Source of the DNA: Flavobacteriales bacterium
GTDB taxonomy: Bacteria > Bacteroidota > Bacteroidia > Flavobacteriales_F > PHOS-HE28
DNA length: 5,241 bases
Direction of reading: 5' to 3'
NCBI GenBank assembly: GCA_016702645.1
Contig: JADJDP010000044.1
Span: 1 to 5,241, forward strand
A program made the position numbers and the translations under genes. Under the pieces are notes generated by a model. That model worked only from the letters and a program-made list of their open reading frames with translations, was not told the origin of the DNA and ran no database searches. Below, piece by piece: positions 1-5,241 of this stretch; position 1 is the first letter of the stretch, and the number at the start of each line of letters is the position of its first letter.

Positions 1-1
1 C

Positions 2-425
2 AGGGTACGGACCCGCTCCAAAATATGTTACGAACGGTTAGGACGGGACCGCTTGCAATATACGGAACGGTTCCGTACCTTTGACCCCATGCCGTACAAC
101 CTGAACAAACGAGACCGCGTAGAGGGGTACCCGAAGACCGGAACCAAGGACCGGCTAAAGAAGCGGGCCAAGAAGGGAAAGAAGACCTTCGGCGCGTTGG
201 TGATCGAGATCCTCAGAACAAGCCGCCACCGCATGAAGTTCGGCACCGACAAAGTACTTGGTAAGGATATCCCTGTGAAGGGGGGGAAGCCCGCACCTAT
301 CCTAACCCTTGGAAAGAGCGTGCCGGTACTTGCATGGGCCTATCCTCCAAAGCCCGCACGGCTAAGGACGTCAACCAGTAGGGGAGACGATCGAACGGCT
401 CAGAGATAAGGCGCTTGGAAGATGA
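2..425 (+). CDS. Unrecognised basic protein, 3' part, two frameshifts
   Basis: I do not recognise this protein. The frame is open from the window edge, so the gene probably begins upstream; an ATG at 89 and a TTG at 53 are possible internal starts, neither with a convincing ribosome binding site. The first ~95 residues are very basic, with a Lys/Arg cluster (KDRLKKRAKKGKK) followed by a short hydrophobic stretch (FGALVIEIL). The frame then changes at a run of seven Gs (280-286) and again near 374-384. Repairing each with one added base gives a tail containing NPWKERAGTCMGLSSKA and then VGETIERLRDKALGR, ending with TGA at 423-425. That stop overlaps the ATG of the next gene by 4 nt, the same junction used throughout the window, which is the main support for this reading. 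The basic character would suit nucleic-acid binding or a structural role, but this is only a guess. No transmembrane segment or signal peptide is seen. Confidence 0.5.
280..286 (+). other. Frameshift site 1, run of seven Gs
   Basis: The reading frame moves from frame 2 to frame 1 here. With eight Gs instead of seven, the upstream gene would read VKGGEARTYPNPWKERAG without interruption. A lost base in a homopolymer is the simplest cause. Confidence 0.55.
374..384 (+). other. Frameshift site 2
   Basis: Frame 1 meets TAG here, while frame 3 continues VGETIERLRDKALGR to the TGA that overlaps the next start codon. One missing base, for example a second G after CAG, would join the two. Confidence 0.5.
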
Positions 426-1082
426 ATGTTCTTGTCAAGCTACCCAGCAGGGAGCGCCCCGCCCGCCTTCAGGACGCGGTGCTGGCGATGCTCAACAAGG
501 CAACGTTCCGGCCAAACTTCCTTTTCGCTGTTGATACGGACGATCTCACGGTGCCACACTATTGGCTGAACCAACACGCGGCGCGTTATCGAAGGCCCCG
601 CGCCTCAAAGATCGAAGCGTGTAACCGGGGATGAATGAATGGGGCCAGCAATTCGACAAGCGCATGTACCCCGAGTGGGATATCGTAGTCCTAGCCTCCG
701 ATGATATGCTCTGCCAAGTACAGGGCTGGGATGATATCATCAGACAGGACATGGCTACCCACTTCCCCGATACGGACGGGTGCATTTGGTATCCCGATGG
801 GCATCAAGACAGGCTATGCACGTTGCCCGTGATGGGCCAGGTCGTTCGACCGGTTCGGCTACATCTACCACCCCTGCTATCAAAGCCTGTGGGCAGACAA
901 CGAACAGCACCAAGTAGAGGGGCTGGGGCAAGCTGTGGCGATCGGATCAGGTTCTTTTCAGGCACATGCACCCCGGATGGGGAACGGCCAAGATGGACCC
1001 GCTTTACCAAGCCAACAACAAGCACGACAAGATGGACCGAGAGAACTACGAACGCCGCAAGGCACTAGGCTTTCCAGCATGA
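422..1082 (+). CDS. GT-A-like glycosyltransferase, SDD motif, frameshifted
   Basis: Repairing three frame changes (near 630, 839 and 923) gives a continuous protein of about 219 residues. It begins MNVLVKLPSRERP, a start typical of GT-A-fold sugar transferases, with a first beta strand followed by an 'R-x-R-P' turn. Next come FLFAVDTDD (about 34-41) and, after a SKIEACNRG segment, DIVVLASDDM (about 87-96). The SDD aspartates at about 94-95 are the likely metal and nucleotide-sugar site. The second half contains FPDTDG, a DRFGYIYHP segment, SLWADNE and a C-terminal HMHPGWG-x-AKMD block. From memory, this block order is typical of a conserved family of short glycosyltransferase-like proteins common in environmental phage contigs and some bacteria; I could not search to confirm it. 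The ATG at 422 overlaps the upstream stop by 4 nt, and the TGA at 1080-1082 overlaps the next ATG. The acceptor and sugar are unknown. It could instead be a true pseudogene. Confidence 0.75.
627..634 (+). other. Frameshift site 3, G run plus ATGA
   Basis: The frame ending CNRG stops at TGA 632-634, while the frame opening at ATG 631 continues MNEWGQQFD with the same protein. Adding one G to the run of four at 627-630 fuses them as CNRGMNEWGQ. The ATGA here mimics a gene junction, but the two halves look like one glycosyltransferase. Confidence 0.65.
835..851 (+). other. Frameshift site 4 beside a short inverted repeat
   Basis: Frame 1 (ending at VMGQ) changes to frame 2 (FDRFGYIYHPCYQSLWADNE), which needs one base fewer. 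Directly at the change lies GGTCG-TT-CGACC (840-851), a perfect 5-bp inverted repeat with a 2-nt loop. It might have promoted a read or polymerase error. Confidence 0.6.
917..930 (+). other. Frameshift site 5, two G4 runs
   Basis: Frame 2 (QHQVEGLG) changes to frame 3 (KLWRSDQVLFRHMHPGWG). Removing one G from the run at 925-928 joins them as VEGLGKLWRSD. The original frame 2 stays open by chance into the next gene. Confidence 0.65.
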
Positions 1083-2499
1083 CCGTAGACGTTCTCTACG
1101 TGACCCATGAAAAGGATCACGAATGGTTCAGGCGATCACTAGAGGTTGTGTGCCGAAACCTAAATGGATATCGGCACATCCACGTCGTATTTCAAGACGG
1201 GGTGAAGCCCTCGTTTTGGAATGAGATTGATACCCAATACATTTTTGTTCACAAGATCCATGGATGGCCGGGTGCTGGGTACCTATGGCAGCAATGGGTC
1301 AAGCTGAACGCCGACTCCTATTCGGACGCCGACTTCATTATCCACATAGATAGCGATGTGTTCATCGACCGCCCGACCCATGTGGATGACTACTTCGTCA
1401 ATGGCAAACCTTCGTGGCTGTGGTGCTGGTATTCCGATCTAGGACCGGAGGTACCTTGGCAAGTGCCCACCCAAAAGGCAACGGGCCTTCAGTGCGAACG
1501 CGAGTTCATGGAGGGTTTCCCATTCATCGTGGATCGACGGACATACCCAAGGGTTCGGCAATGGATCGAAGACCACACAGGCAAGCCGGTTGAGCAGTAT
1601 TTGAAAGAGTGCGCCAAGCGTGGCAACACCTCATTCAGCGAGTTCAACGCGATGGGAGCTATTGCCTTTGAGGCCCAGCACGAACTTTACTGGTGGGTGG
1701 ACCGCAACCGCGACCAATGGCCGAAGGGATTTCATTCCACCCGCCAATTTTGGAGCCACCGCCCCGCCACAGATCACAAAGAAGCCATCGACCAAATGCT
1801 ATCACAGGACACCACGCAACAACTACGCACCACCAACCGGGGGATCTGGGTGCTCACCAACGACACCCATATAAGCCGGTGGGTTGAACAGCACGGAAGG
1901 CTAGACTTCGATGGGCACCTATTGCCGCGCGTCCTTCCGTATATCAAACCGGGCATGACCGTTGTGGATGTGGGTGCGTTCATCGGAGATCACACCCACG
2001 CCTACGCTAAGGCTGTGCTAGGGAATGACGCAGAAGGCAACCCTATTACCACCGGAAGAGTTCTGGCTTTTGAGCCCAACCCAATTACATTCGAGGCCCT
2101 TTCAAGGAACATGCAGGGACATGGGCATGTGGAGTGCATCAACAAGGGCCTTTCATCCGCTCCGGGTAGAATGTCGGTGAGCCAAAGCCCGAACGCGGGC
2201 GCCGCCTTCCCTTGTGAGCGGAACGGATGTAGAAGTGACCACGCTGGATAGCTATGGTTTGCACGCTTGCGACCTTATCAAGATCGACGCAGAGGGCTTG
2301 GAGTTCAGCATCCTTCAGGGGGCATGGCAGACCATCGCCAAGGCATAACCCGGTCTTGGTCCTAGAGATCAACCTTGGCGCTTTGGATCGGCAGGGAGTT
2401 ATCCCGGAAGACATCTACGGTTGGTTGAAGCTGCGAGGTTACAAGCATATCGACGGCATTGAAGGGGGAACGCAGTTCGACATCATCGCGCGGAAATGA
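1079..2499 (+). CDS. GT-A-like domain fused to FkbM-type methyltransferase
   Basis: Repairing two extra bases (near 2228 and 2343) gives about 472 residues. Residues 1 to ~245 look like a GT-A nucleotide-sugar transferase. They start VDVLYVTHEKD, have a GAGYLWQQWVKL helix (about 65-76), and carry FIIHIDSDVFID (about 87-98), where DSD 91-93 is the likely metal-binding DxD motif. Aromatic-rich segments follow (WLWCWY, ELYWWVDRN). From about 255 an FkbM-family SAM-dependent methyltransferase begins. Its glycine motif is TVVDVGAFIGDH (294-305), its acidic ribose-binding strand is VLAFEPNP (328-335), and LIKIDAEGLE (about 399-408) and NPVLVLEINLG follow as in that family. FkbM-type enzymes O-methylate sugars or polyketides. 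The fusion suggests one chain adds a sugar and methylates it or its neighbour (inference). I chose ATG 1079 because it overlaps the upstream TGA by 4 nt and begins the first beta strand; the open frame back to 935 comes from frameshift 5. The stop overlaps the next ATG. Confidence 0.8.
2215..2231 (+). other. Frameshift site 6 in the methyltransferase domain
   Basis: Frame 2 (AAFPCERNG, then out-of-family sequence to TAG near 2249) changes to frame 3 (VEVTTLDSYG). Dropping one base near 2227-2229 restores the family-like order of a variable loop followed by V-x-V-TTLD. Confidence 0.65.
2338..2348 (+). other. Frameshift site 7 in the methyltransferase domain
   Basis: Frame 3 reads LQGAWQTIAKA and then TAA at 2346-2348. 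Frame 1 continues HNPVLVLEINLG to the natural stop at 2497-2499. One base fewer joins them inside the usual helix-to-strand turn of FkbM-type methyltransferases. Confidence 0.65.
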
Positions 2500-3194
2500 T
2501 CGGAGTGCTGGGCATATCGCACAAGGACACCATGCAGGCGAGCATGTGGTTCCGCCACACGTCCAATCTACCCGAAGAGCAGGACGGACATAATAGGCTG
2601 CTGGTCTTTTTGTCGCCACGGGTAAGCGAAAGGATGCGGAATCACATCGCGCGAAGTATTCCATCGTTCACCATTTCATTCCACGAGGCCCCCGTCCATG
2701 AGAGAGGCTACCCAGGCAGCGCCTCGCACCTTTTCGTCCTAGCTATGGAAGAGGCGGGCAGGCTTTACCCTGGGGAGCCATTGCTTTGGCTAGAGAGTGA
2801 CGCCATACCCACGAAGCCGGGATGGTTCGATGCTATCTCTGAAGAGTATGCGACATGCGACAAGCCTTTCATGGGGCACCTAGAGGCCGCACACGCCATC
2901 CCACACCTTGCGGGGGTTGCCGTCTACCCTCCCAACTGGAAAGAGCTTTCGCCTATGCTGGCAAACTCGCACACCGCTCCGGATATTCCTTTCTTTGGAA
3001 GAGGGAAGGGGCAGGCGTTCGATGCGTATGCTGCACCGGAAGTTTTCCCGCAGTCCAGACAGGCCAAGACCATCCAGCAGGTCTTTGGTAAGCGCCGGTG
3101 GTATCCGCACGACCTAGACAAGATCGGACCTGAAACCGTGTTGATCCACCAAAGCAAGGATGGATCACTCATCAATCTTCTTTCAAAACGGTGA
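2496..3194 (+). CDS. GT-A-like putative glycosyltransferase, ESD motif, intact
   Basis: This is an uninterrupted 232-residue protein. A first strand (IGVLGISHK) and a second strand (RLLVFLSPR, about 34-42) precede LLWLESDAIPTKPGWFD (about 96-112). There ESD 100-102 sits where GT-A enzymes keep their DxD metal motif, followed by the usual 'proline, then bulky hydrophobic pair' pattern. LAGVAVYPPNW (138-148) and FDAYAAPEVF follow, and a late VLIHQSKDGSL (215-225) supplies a His and an Asp that could complete the active site. There is no signal peptide or membrane span, so it is probably cytoplasmic. The family assignment rests on fold-like motif order, not on a recognised named family. ATG 2496 overlaps the preceding TGA by 4 nt, and TGA 3192-3194 overlaps the following GTG, so translation is probably coupled on both sides. 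Sugar and acceptor are unknown. Confidence 0.72.
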   Translation: MIGVLGISHKDTMQASMWFRHTSNLPEEQDGHNRLLVFLSPRVSERMRNHIARSIPSFTISFHEAPVHERGYPGSASHLFVLAMEEAGRLYPGEPLLWLESDAIPTKPGWFDAISEEYATCDKPFMGHLEAAHAIPHLAGVAVYPPNWKELSPMLANSHTAPDIPFFGRGKGQAFDAYAAPEVFPQSRQAKTIQQVFGKRRWYPHDLDKIGPETVLIHQSKDGSLINLLSKR

Positions 3195-4064
3195 TCGCCC
3201 GCGTCTTCTGCAACGATAACGGCTTCGGCCTTTCCCGTGACTTCGCGGTGGTGCGACCCATCCTAGAGGCGTGCGGCTACACGGTGGAGCGTATAGCCCC
3301 GAGCCGACCGGCGAAAGGGCGCGCGGATATCTCGATCCACCTGGAGCACATCTACCCGAAGAACCTTAGGCAATCCCGTGTAGATATCGCCATCCCTAAC
3401 GTCGAATGGTGCCCCGGCACGATGGTAACGGCGATGAGGCGGTGCCAGGTGGTATGCGCAAAGACCATGGACGCAGCGGATATCCTATCGCGCCAAGGGT
3501 TATCGCCCATCATGACGGGATGGACATCGCCGGACATCTACCGGGACACCCGCGCCATAAGCGGATGATCCACCTAGCGGGTCGGTCCCCACTGAAGAGC
3601 ACGCACACGCTCATTCAGGCCATGGCGTTGATCCCGGACATCCCGCTGACCATCTATCGGCCCACGGGGCTACACAACATCCCGGCCAACGTCTCGCACA
3701 CGCGGGCCACACTCACCCCCGACGCGGTGATCCAGGTCCAGAACGAGGCATTGATCCACGTCCTGCCCAGCCAATACGAAGGCTTTGGCCATGCGATCAA
3801 TGAAGCGGCTTGCGTGGGTGCCAATATCGTGACCACCAATCACGCCCCGATGAATACCTTCGGGGCCAAGTACCTCTGCCCGGTGATGAGTTACAAGCGC
3901 CAGACCCTCGCATCCTTGGCGATCATCACCCCGCAGCACCTAGCCCAAGCGATCCGGCAGGCATGGGGTGAGGTATACGCGCCTGACCCCGAGGCCAGGA
4001 AGGAATGGATGGCTAGGGACGAGCCTTCAACTTGACGTTCACCGAAGTGATCCGAGCGATATGA
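3191..4064 (+). CDS. GT4-like (GT-B fold) glycosyltransferase, two frameshifts
   Basis: Restoring one base near 3555 and one near 4022 gives about 291 residues, somewhat shorter than most GT4 enzymes (350-400), mainly in the N-terminal half. The N-terminal Rossmann-like half has HLEHIYP (about 50-56), a PNVEWCP motif (about 69-75) and a VVCAKTMDAADIL segment. The C-terminal half starts IHLAGRSPLKST (about 127-138), where Arg132 and Lys136 match the phosphate-binding pair of GT4 proteins. It continues to LPSQYEGFGHAINEAACVG, with Glu197 and Glu205 forming the E-x7-E motif that holds the nucleotide-sugar ribose and sugar. This is the Glycos_transf_1 type, expected to be a retaining enzyme. The start is GTG at 3191 within a GTGA overlap, the only non-ATG start in the run. 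The repaired C-terminus reads AFNLTFTEVIRAI and ends at TGA 4062-4064, overlapping the next ATG. No membrane segment is seen. The fold is clear, the substrate is not. Confidence 0.8.
3551..3558 (+). other. Frameshift site 8
   Basis: Frame 2 reads SPDIYRDTRA and stops at TGA 3566-3568. Frame 1 carries HKRMIHLAGRSPLKST onward. One extra C at 3555-3556 gives an unbroken IYRDTRAHKRMIHLAG, the expected linker between the two GT-B halves. Confidence 0.7.
4018..4026 (+). other. Frameshift site 9
   Basis: Frame 1 ends MARDEPST at TGA 4033-4035. Adding a second G after GACGAG moves to frame 3, giving MARDEAFNLTFTEVIRAI and a stop at 4062-4064 that overlaps the next start. Confidence 0.65.
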
Positions 4065-4912
4065 ACGTCTGCCTGGTCCCCATCTTCAACCGCCCGGAGC
4101 TACTATACCACACGCTCCAGAACATATCCAAAGCAACGGGCATCGAAGACATCACCTTCCTTTTCAAGCCAGACTACGGCTTCAACCGCGAAAACCTAGA
4201 GGTGATAGCGGGCTTCAATTCCATGCGCTCGCACATCGTACCCCCTGAGCGTTGCCCCTATCCCTTCCGTTCCCGCCAATCGTACAACCTGCTCAAAGGG
4301 TACTTCCACGCCGCCGCAATGGCAGGTCCACAAGGCACGGTCTACATGGTCGAGGATGACGTGATCGTAGGCCCCGACTTTTTCACCTGGCACAACGAAG
4401 CCCAGCAGAGCCCTAACTTCTGCACCATCGCCAGCGCGGACACCAACACCCCGGAGCACGAACGCCCAGCCCCGGACGGCACCACGCACTACCGATCCCA
4501 CGGCACCTACCGATCCATCGGCGTGGCCTTTTCCGCCCGCGTGATCCACGACCACATCCTACCCCACGCCACCGCCGCCTACTTCAACCAGCCCCAGACC
4601 TACATCCGTTCCAAGTTCACCCACAACCCATGGGGAGCAACGTGGACAGAGCAAGACGGACTGATCCGCAGAATACAGGTCAATAACCTATTGCCTATCT
4701 TGTATCCCCATACCCCCAAGTGCTACCACGCCGGGTACTACTCCGGCAACCGGGGAACGAGGAACGCGCCGTGGGGGACACTGGACCAACGGATCAAGCA
4801 AGTGGGTGATACGATCTACGATACCGACAGGATGAAACAGGCCGCAGGCAAGCCGATGTACTTCGAGGACGCCAACCCCCCCCACCCCCGCCTGCCCGTT
4901 ACCTTCGCATGA
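4061..4912 (+). CDS. GT-A-like putative glycosyltransferase, EDD motif, intact
   Basis: This is a 283-residue protein with no frame break. It opens NVCLVPIFNRPELLYHTL, the classic first strand and 'NRP' turn of GT-A sugar transferases. A Ser/Arg-rich turn and a KGYFHAAAMA helix (about 79-88) follow, then TVYMVEDDVIVGPDFF (about 93-108), with EDD 98-100 as the likely metal and nucleotide-sugar motif. Later blocks are SIGVAFSARV, a WTEQDGLIRRI segment (195-205) where Glu197 or Asp199 could be the catalytic base, and CYHAGYYSGNRG (221-232). This resembles the N-acetylglucosaminyl- or mannosyl-transferase-like GT-A layout, but no exact family is claimed. ATG 4061 was chosen for its 4-nt overlap with the repaired upstream stop; the longer open frame to 3968 runs through the previous gene. 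Two C runs near the end (4876-4883 and 4885-4889) are error-prone, yet the current frame ends in ATGA with the next gene, which supports it. Confidence 0.75.
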   Translation: MNVCLVPIFNRPELLYHTLQNISKATGIEDITFLFKPDYGFNRENLEVIAGFNSMRSHIVPPERCPYPFRSRQSYNLLKGYFHAAAMAGPQGTVYMVEDDVIVGPDFFTWHNEAQQSPNFCTIASADTNTPEHERPAPDGTTHYRSHGTYRSIGVAFSARVIHDHILPHATAAYFNQPQTYIRSKFTHNPWGATWTEQDGLIRRIQVNNLLPILYPHTPKCYHAGYYSGNRGTRNAPWGTLDQRIKQVGDTIYDTDRMKQAAGKPMYFEDANPPHPRLPVTFA

Positions 4913-5058
4913 ACAACCTCGGAAAGCAACTGCTCAAATGGACTACGATGATAGCCCTCTCCATCGCCTCGACGGTGGTGCTGACTATTGCAGCCCGCCT
5001 GACATGGGAGGTCGTTCGTTTCACCTGGCAACTATGCGACTGGATCATTTCACCATAA
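4909..5058 (+). CDS. Small single-span membrane protein (49 aa)
   Basis: A short reading frame starts at ATG 4909, overlapping the preceding TGA by 4 nt exactly as the other genes do, and ends at TAA 5056-5058. It has a basic N-terminus (MNNLGKQLLKW), one hydrophobic helix at about 11-29 (WTTMIALSIASTVVLTIAA), and then a Trp-rich, mildly charged amphipathic tail (LTWEVVRFTWQLCDWIISP). The positive residues ahead of the helix suggest the N-terminus stays in the cytoplasm (positive-inside rule), but Arg30 and Arg37 follow it, so orientation is uncertain. Small one-span proteins placed like this can be holins, membrane anchors or subunits for partner enzymes. Nothing here decides among these. 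The coupled start is the main evidence that it is a real gene. It is also the last gene of the overlapping series, since the next one is separated by 9 nt. Confidence 0.6.
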   Translation: MNNLGKQLLKWTTMIALSIASTVVLTIAARLTWEVVRFTWQLCDWIISP

Positions 5059-5067
5059 GCTCCACCC

Positions 5068-5241
5068 ATGCGCTACCTGACCATCTTGTGTATGACATGC
5101 TGCCTAACGCTCCACGCCCAGCGCAACACTGAGCCCATGGAATACCACACCCCGCAGGATCTCATGGCACAAGCCGACCAACAACGCAACACCGGATGGA
5201 TAACTATGGGGGCCGGTGCCGTAGGTGCCCTAGCCGTAGCC
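5068..5241 (+). CDS. Secreted or membrane protein, 5' part
   Basis: The frame starts at ATG 5068 and runs open to the window end (58 residues seen). The first ~17 residues form a signal peptide: MR, a hydrophobic core (YLTILCMTCCLTL), then HA before Gln18. A cleavage giving an N-terminal Gln after Ala is common in Bacteroidota. Cys12 and the LTLHA context do not make a good lipobox, so a lipoprotein is less likely. A polar stretch follows (EYHTPQDLMAQADQQRN), then NTGWITMGAGAVGALAVA, the start of a glycine-rich membrane helix. Short Bacteroidota membrane proteins with a signal peptide, a 'KSKNQKTTGW-like' linker and a glycine-rich helix look similar, from memory. Their role is not known to me. 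The 9-nt gap from the previous stop and the pyrimidine-rich CTCCACCC before the ATG show no Shine-Dalgarno site. Confidence 0.6.
   Translation, partial: MRYLTILCMTCCLTLHAQRNTEPMEYHTPQDLMAQADQQRNTGWITMGAGAVGALAVA

Noticed and set aside
730..741. 12-bp perfect palindrome GATGATATCATC
   Set aside because: It encodes Asp-Asp-Ile-Ile within a conserved region of a gene. There is no second copy or promoter context, so an operator role is not supported.
631..1068. Separate 145-residue gene starting at ATG 631 with an ATGA overlap
   Set aside because: The DIVVLASDDM segment needs the upstream half for a GT-A fold, and one added G fuses the two. The end of this frame past about 840 is out of register with the DRFGYIYHP continuation.
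935..1078. N-terminal extension of the fusion protein upstream of ATG 1079
   Set aside because: This stretch encodes the end of the previous glycosyltransferase in another frame. It stays open only because of frameshift 5, and ATG 1079 matches the junction pattern.
627..4026. Programmed ribosomal frameshifting
   Set aside because: Nine events of both signs in 5 kb, with no consistent slippery heptamer plus downstream structure, are too many and too varied for recoding.
4196..4555. 119-residue open frame on the minus strand
   Set aside because: It lies wholly inside the intact EDD-type glycosyltransferase. Its Val/Gly-rich composition is what C-rich coding sequence gives in reverse, and no domain or start signal is seen.
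4938..5132. 64-residue plus-strand open frame over the small membrane protein
   Set aside because: It overlaps both the 49-residue ORF and the signal-peptide ORF in another frame, has no hydrophobic or domain pattern, and its start is not coupled to the upstream gene.
4909..5241. Rz/Rz1 spanin pair
   Set aside because: Spanin genes are usually nested or overlapping, with a coiled-coil first protein and a proline-rich lipoprotein second. Here the first protein is too short and the second lacks a lipobox.

Overview
The window is one head-to-tail run of plus-strand genes with no visible promoter, terminator, RNA gene, mobile element or CRISPR. It appears to be a fragment of a phage or accessory glycan cassette from a Bacteroidota host. 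Evidence for the host is indirect. The partial last gene has a short signal peptide ending in Ala-Gln, common in Bacteroidota. Its 'Q-rich linker, NTGW, glycine-rich membrane helix' layout resembles small membrane proteins of that phylum. Start codons also lack Shine-Dalgarno-like purine runs. Phage versus chromosome cannot be settled here; the compact 4-nt overlaps and the first glycosyltransferase type (recalled from environmental phage contigs) lean towards phage or prophage.

Layout: (1) 2-425, 3' part of an unrecognised basic protein. (2) 422-1082, a short GT-A-like protein with an SDD motif. (3) 1079-2499, a GT-A-like domain with a DSD motif joined to an FkbM-type SAM methyltransferase. 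(4) 2496-3194, an intact GT-A-like protein with an ESD motif. (5) 3191-4064, a GT-B, GT4-like glycosyltransferase with an E-x7-E motif. (6) 4061-4912, an intact GT-A-like protein with an EDD motif. (7) 4909-5058, a 49-residue single-span membrane protein. (8) 5068 to the window end, start of a secreted or membrane protein.

Reading note: the sequence carries at least nine single-base frame changes (near 283, 380, 630, 839, 923, 2228, 2343, 3555 and 4022). They split four of the genes. Five look like a lost base and four like an extra base, and several lie in G or C runs. When each is repaired by one base, every gene is continuous and ends in an ATGA or GTGA that starts the next gene. That favours sequencing or assembly error over gene decay. 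Coordinates below are for the repaired genes.

Working together (inference): five predicted sugar-transfer domains plus a methyltransferase would be made in a fixed order from one message by translational coupling. They could assemble or modify, and methyl-cap, a glycan on a virion protein, a surface polysaccharide or DNA. None of these targets can be chosen from the sequence.
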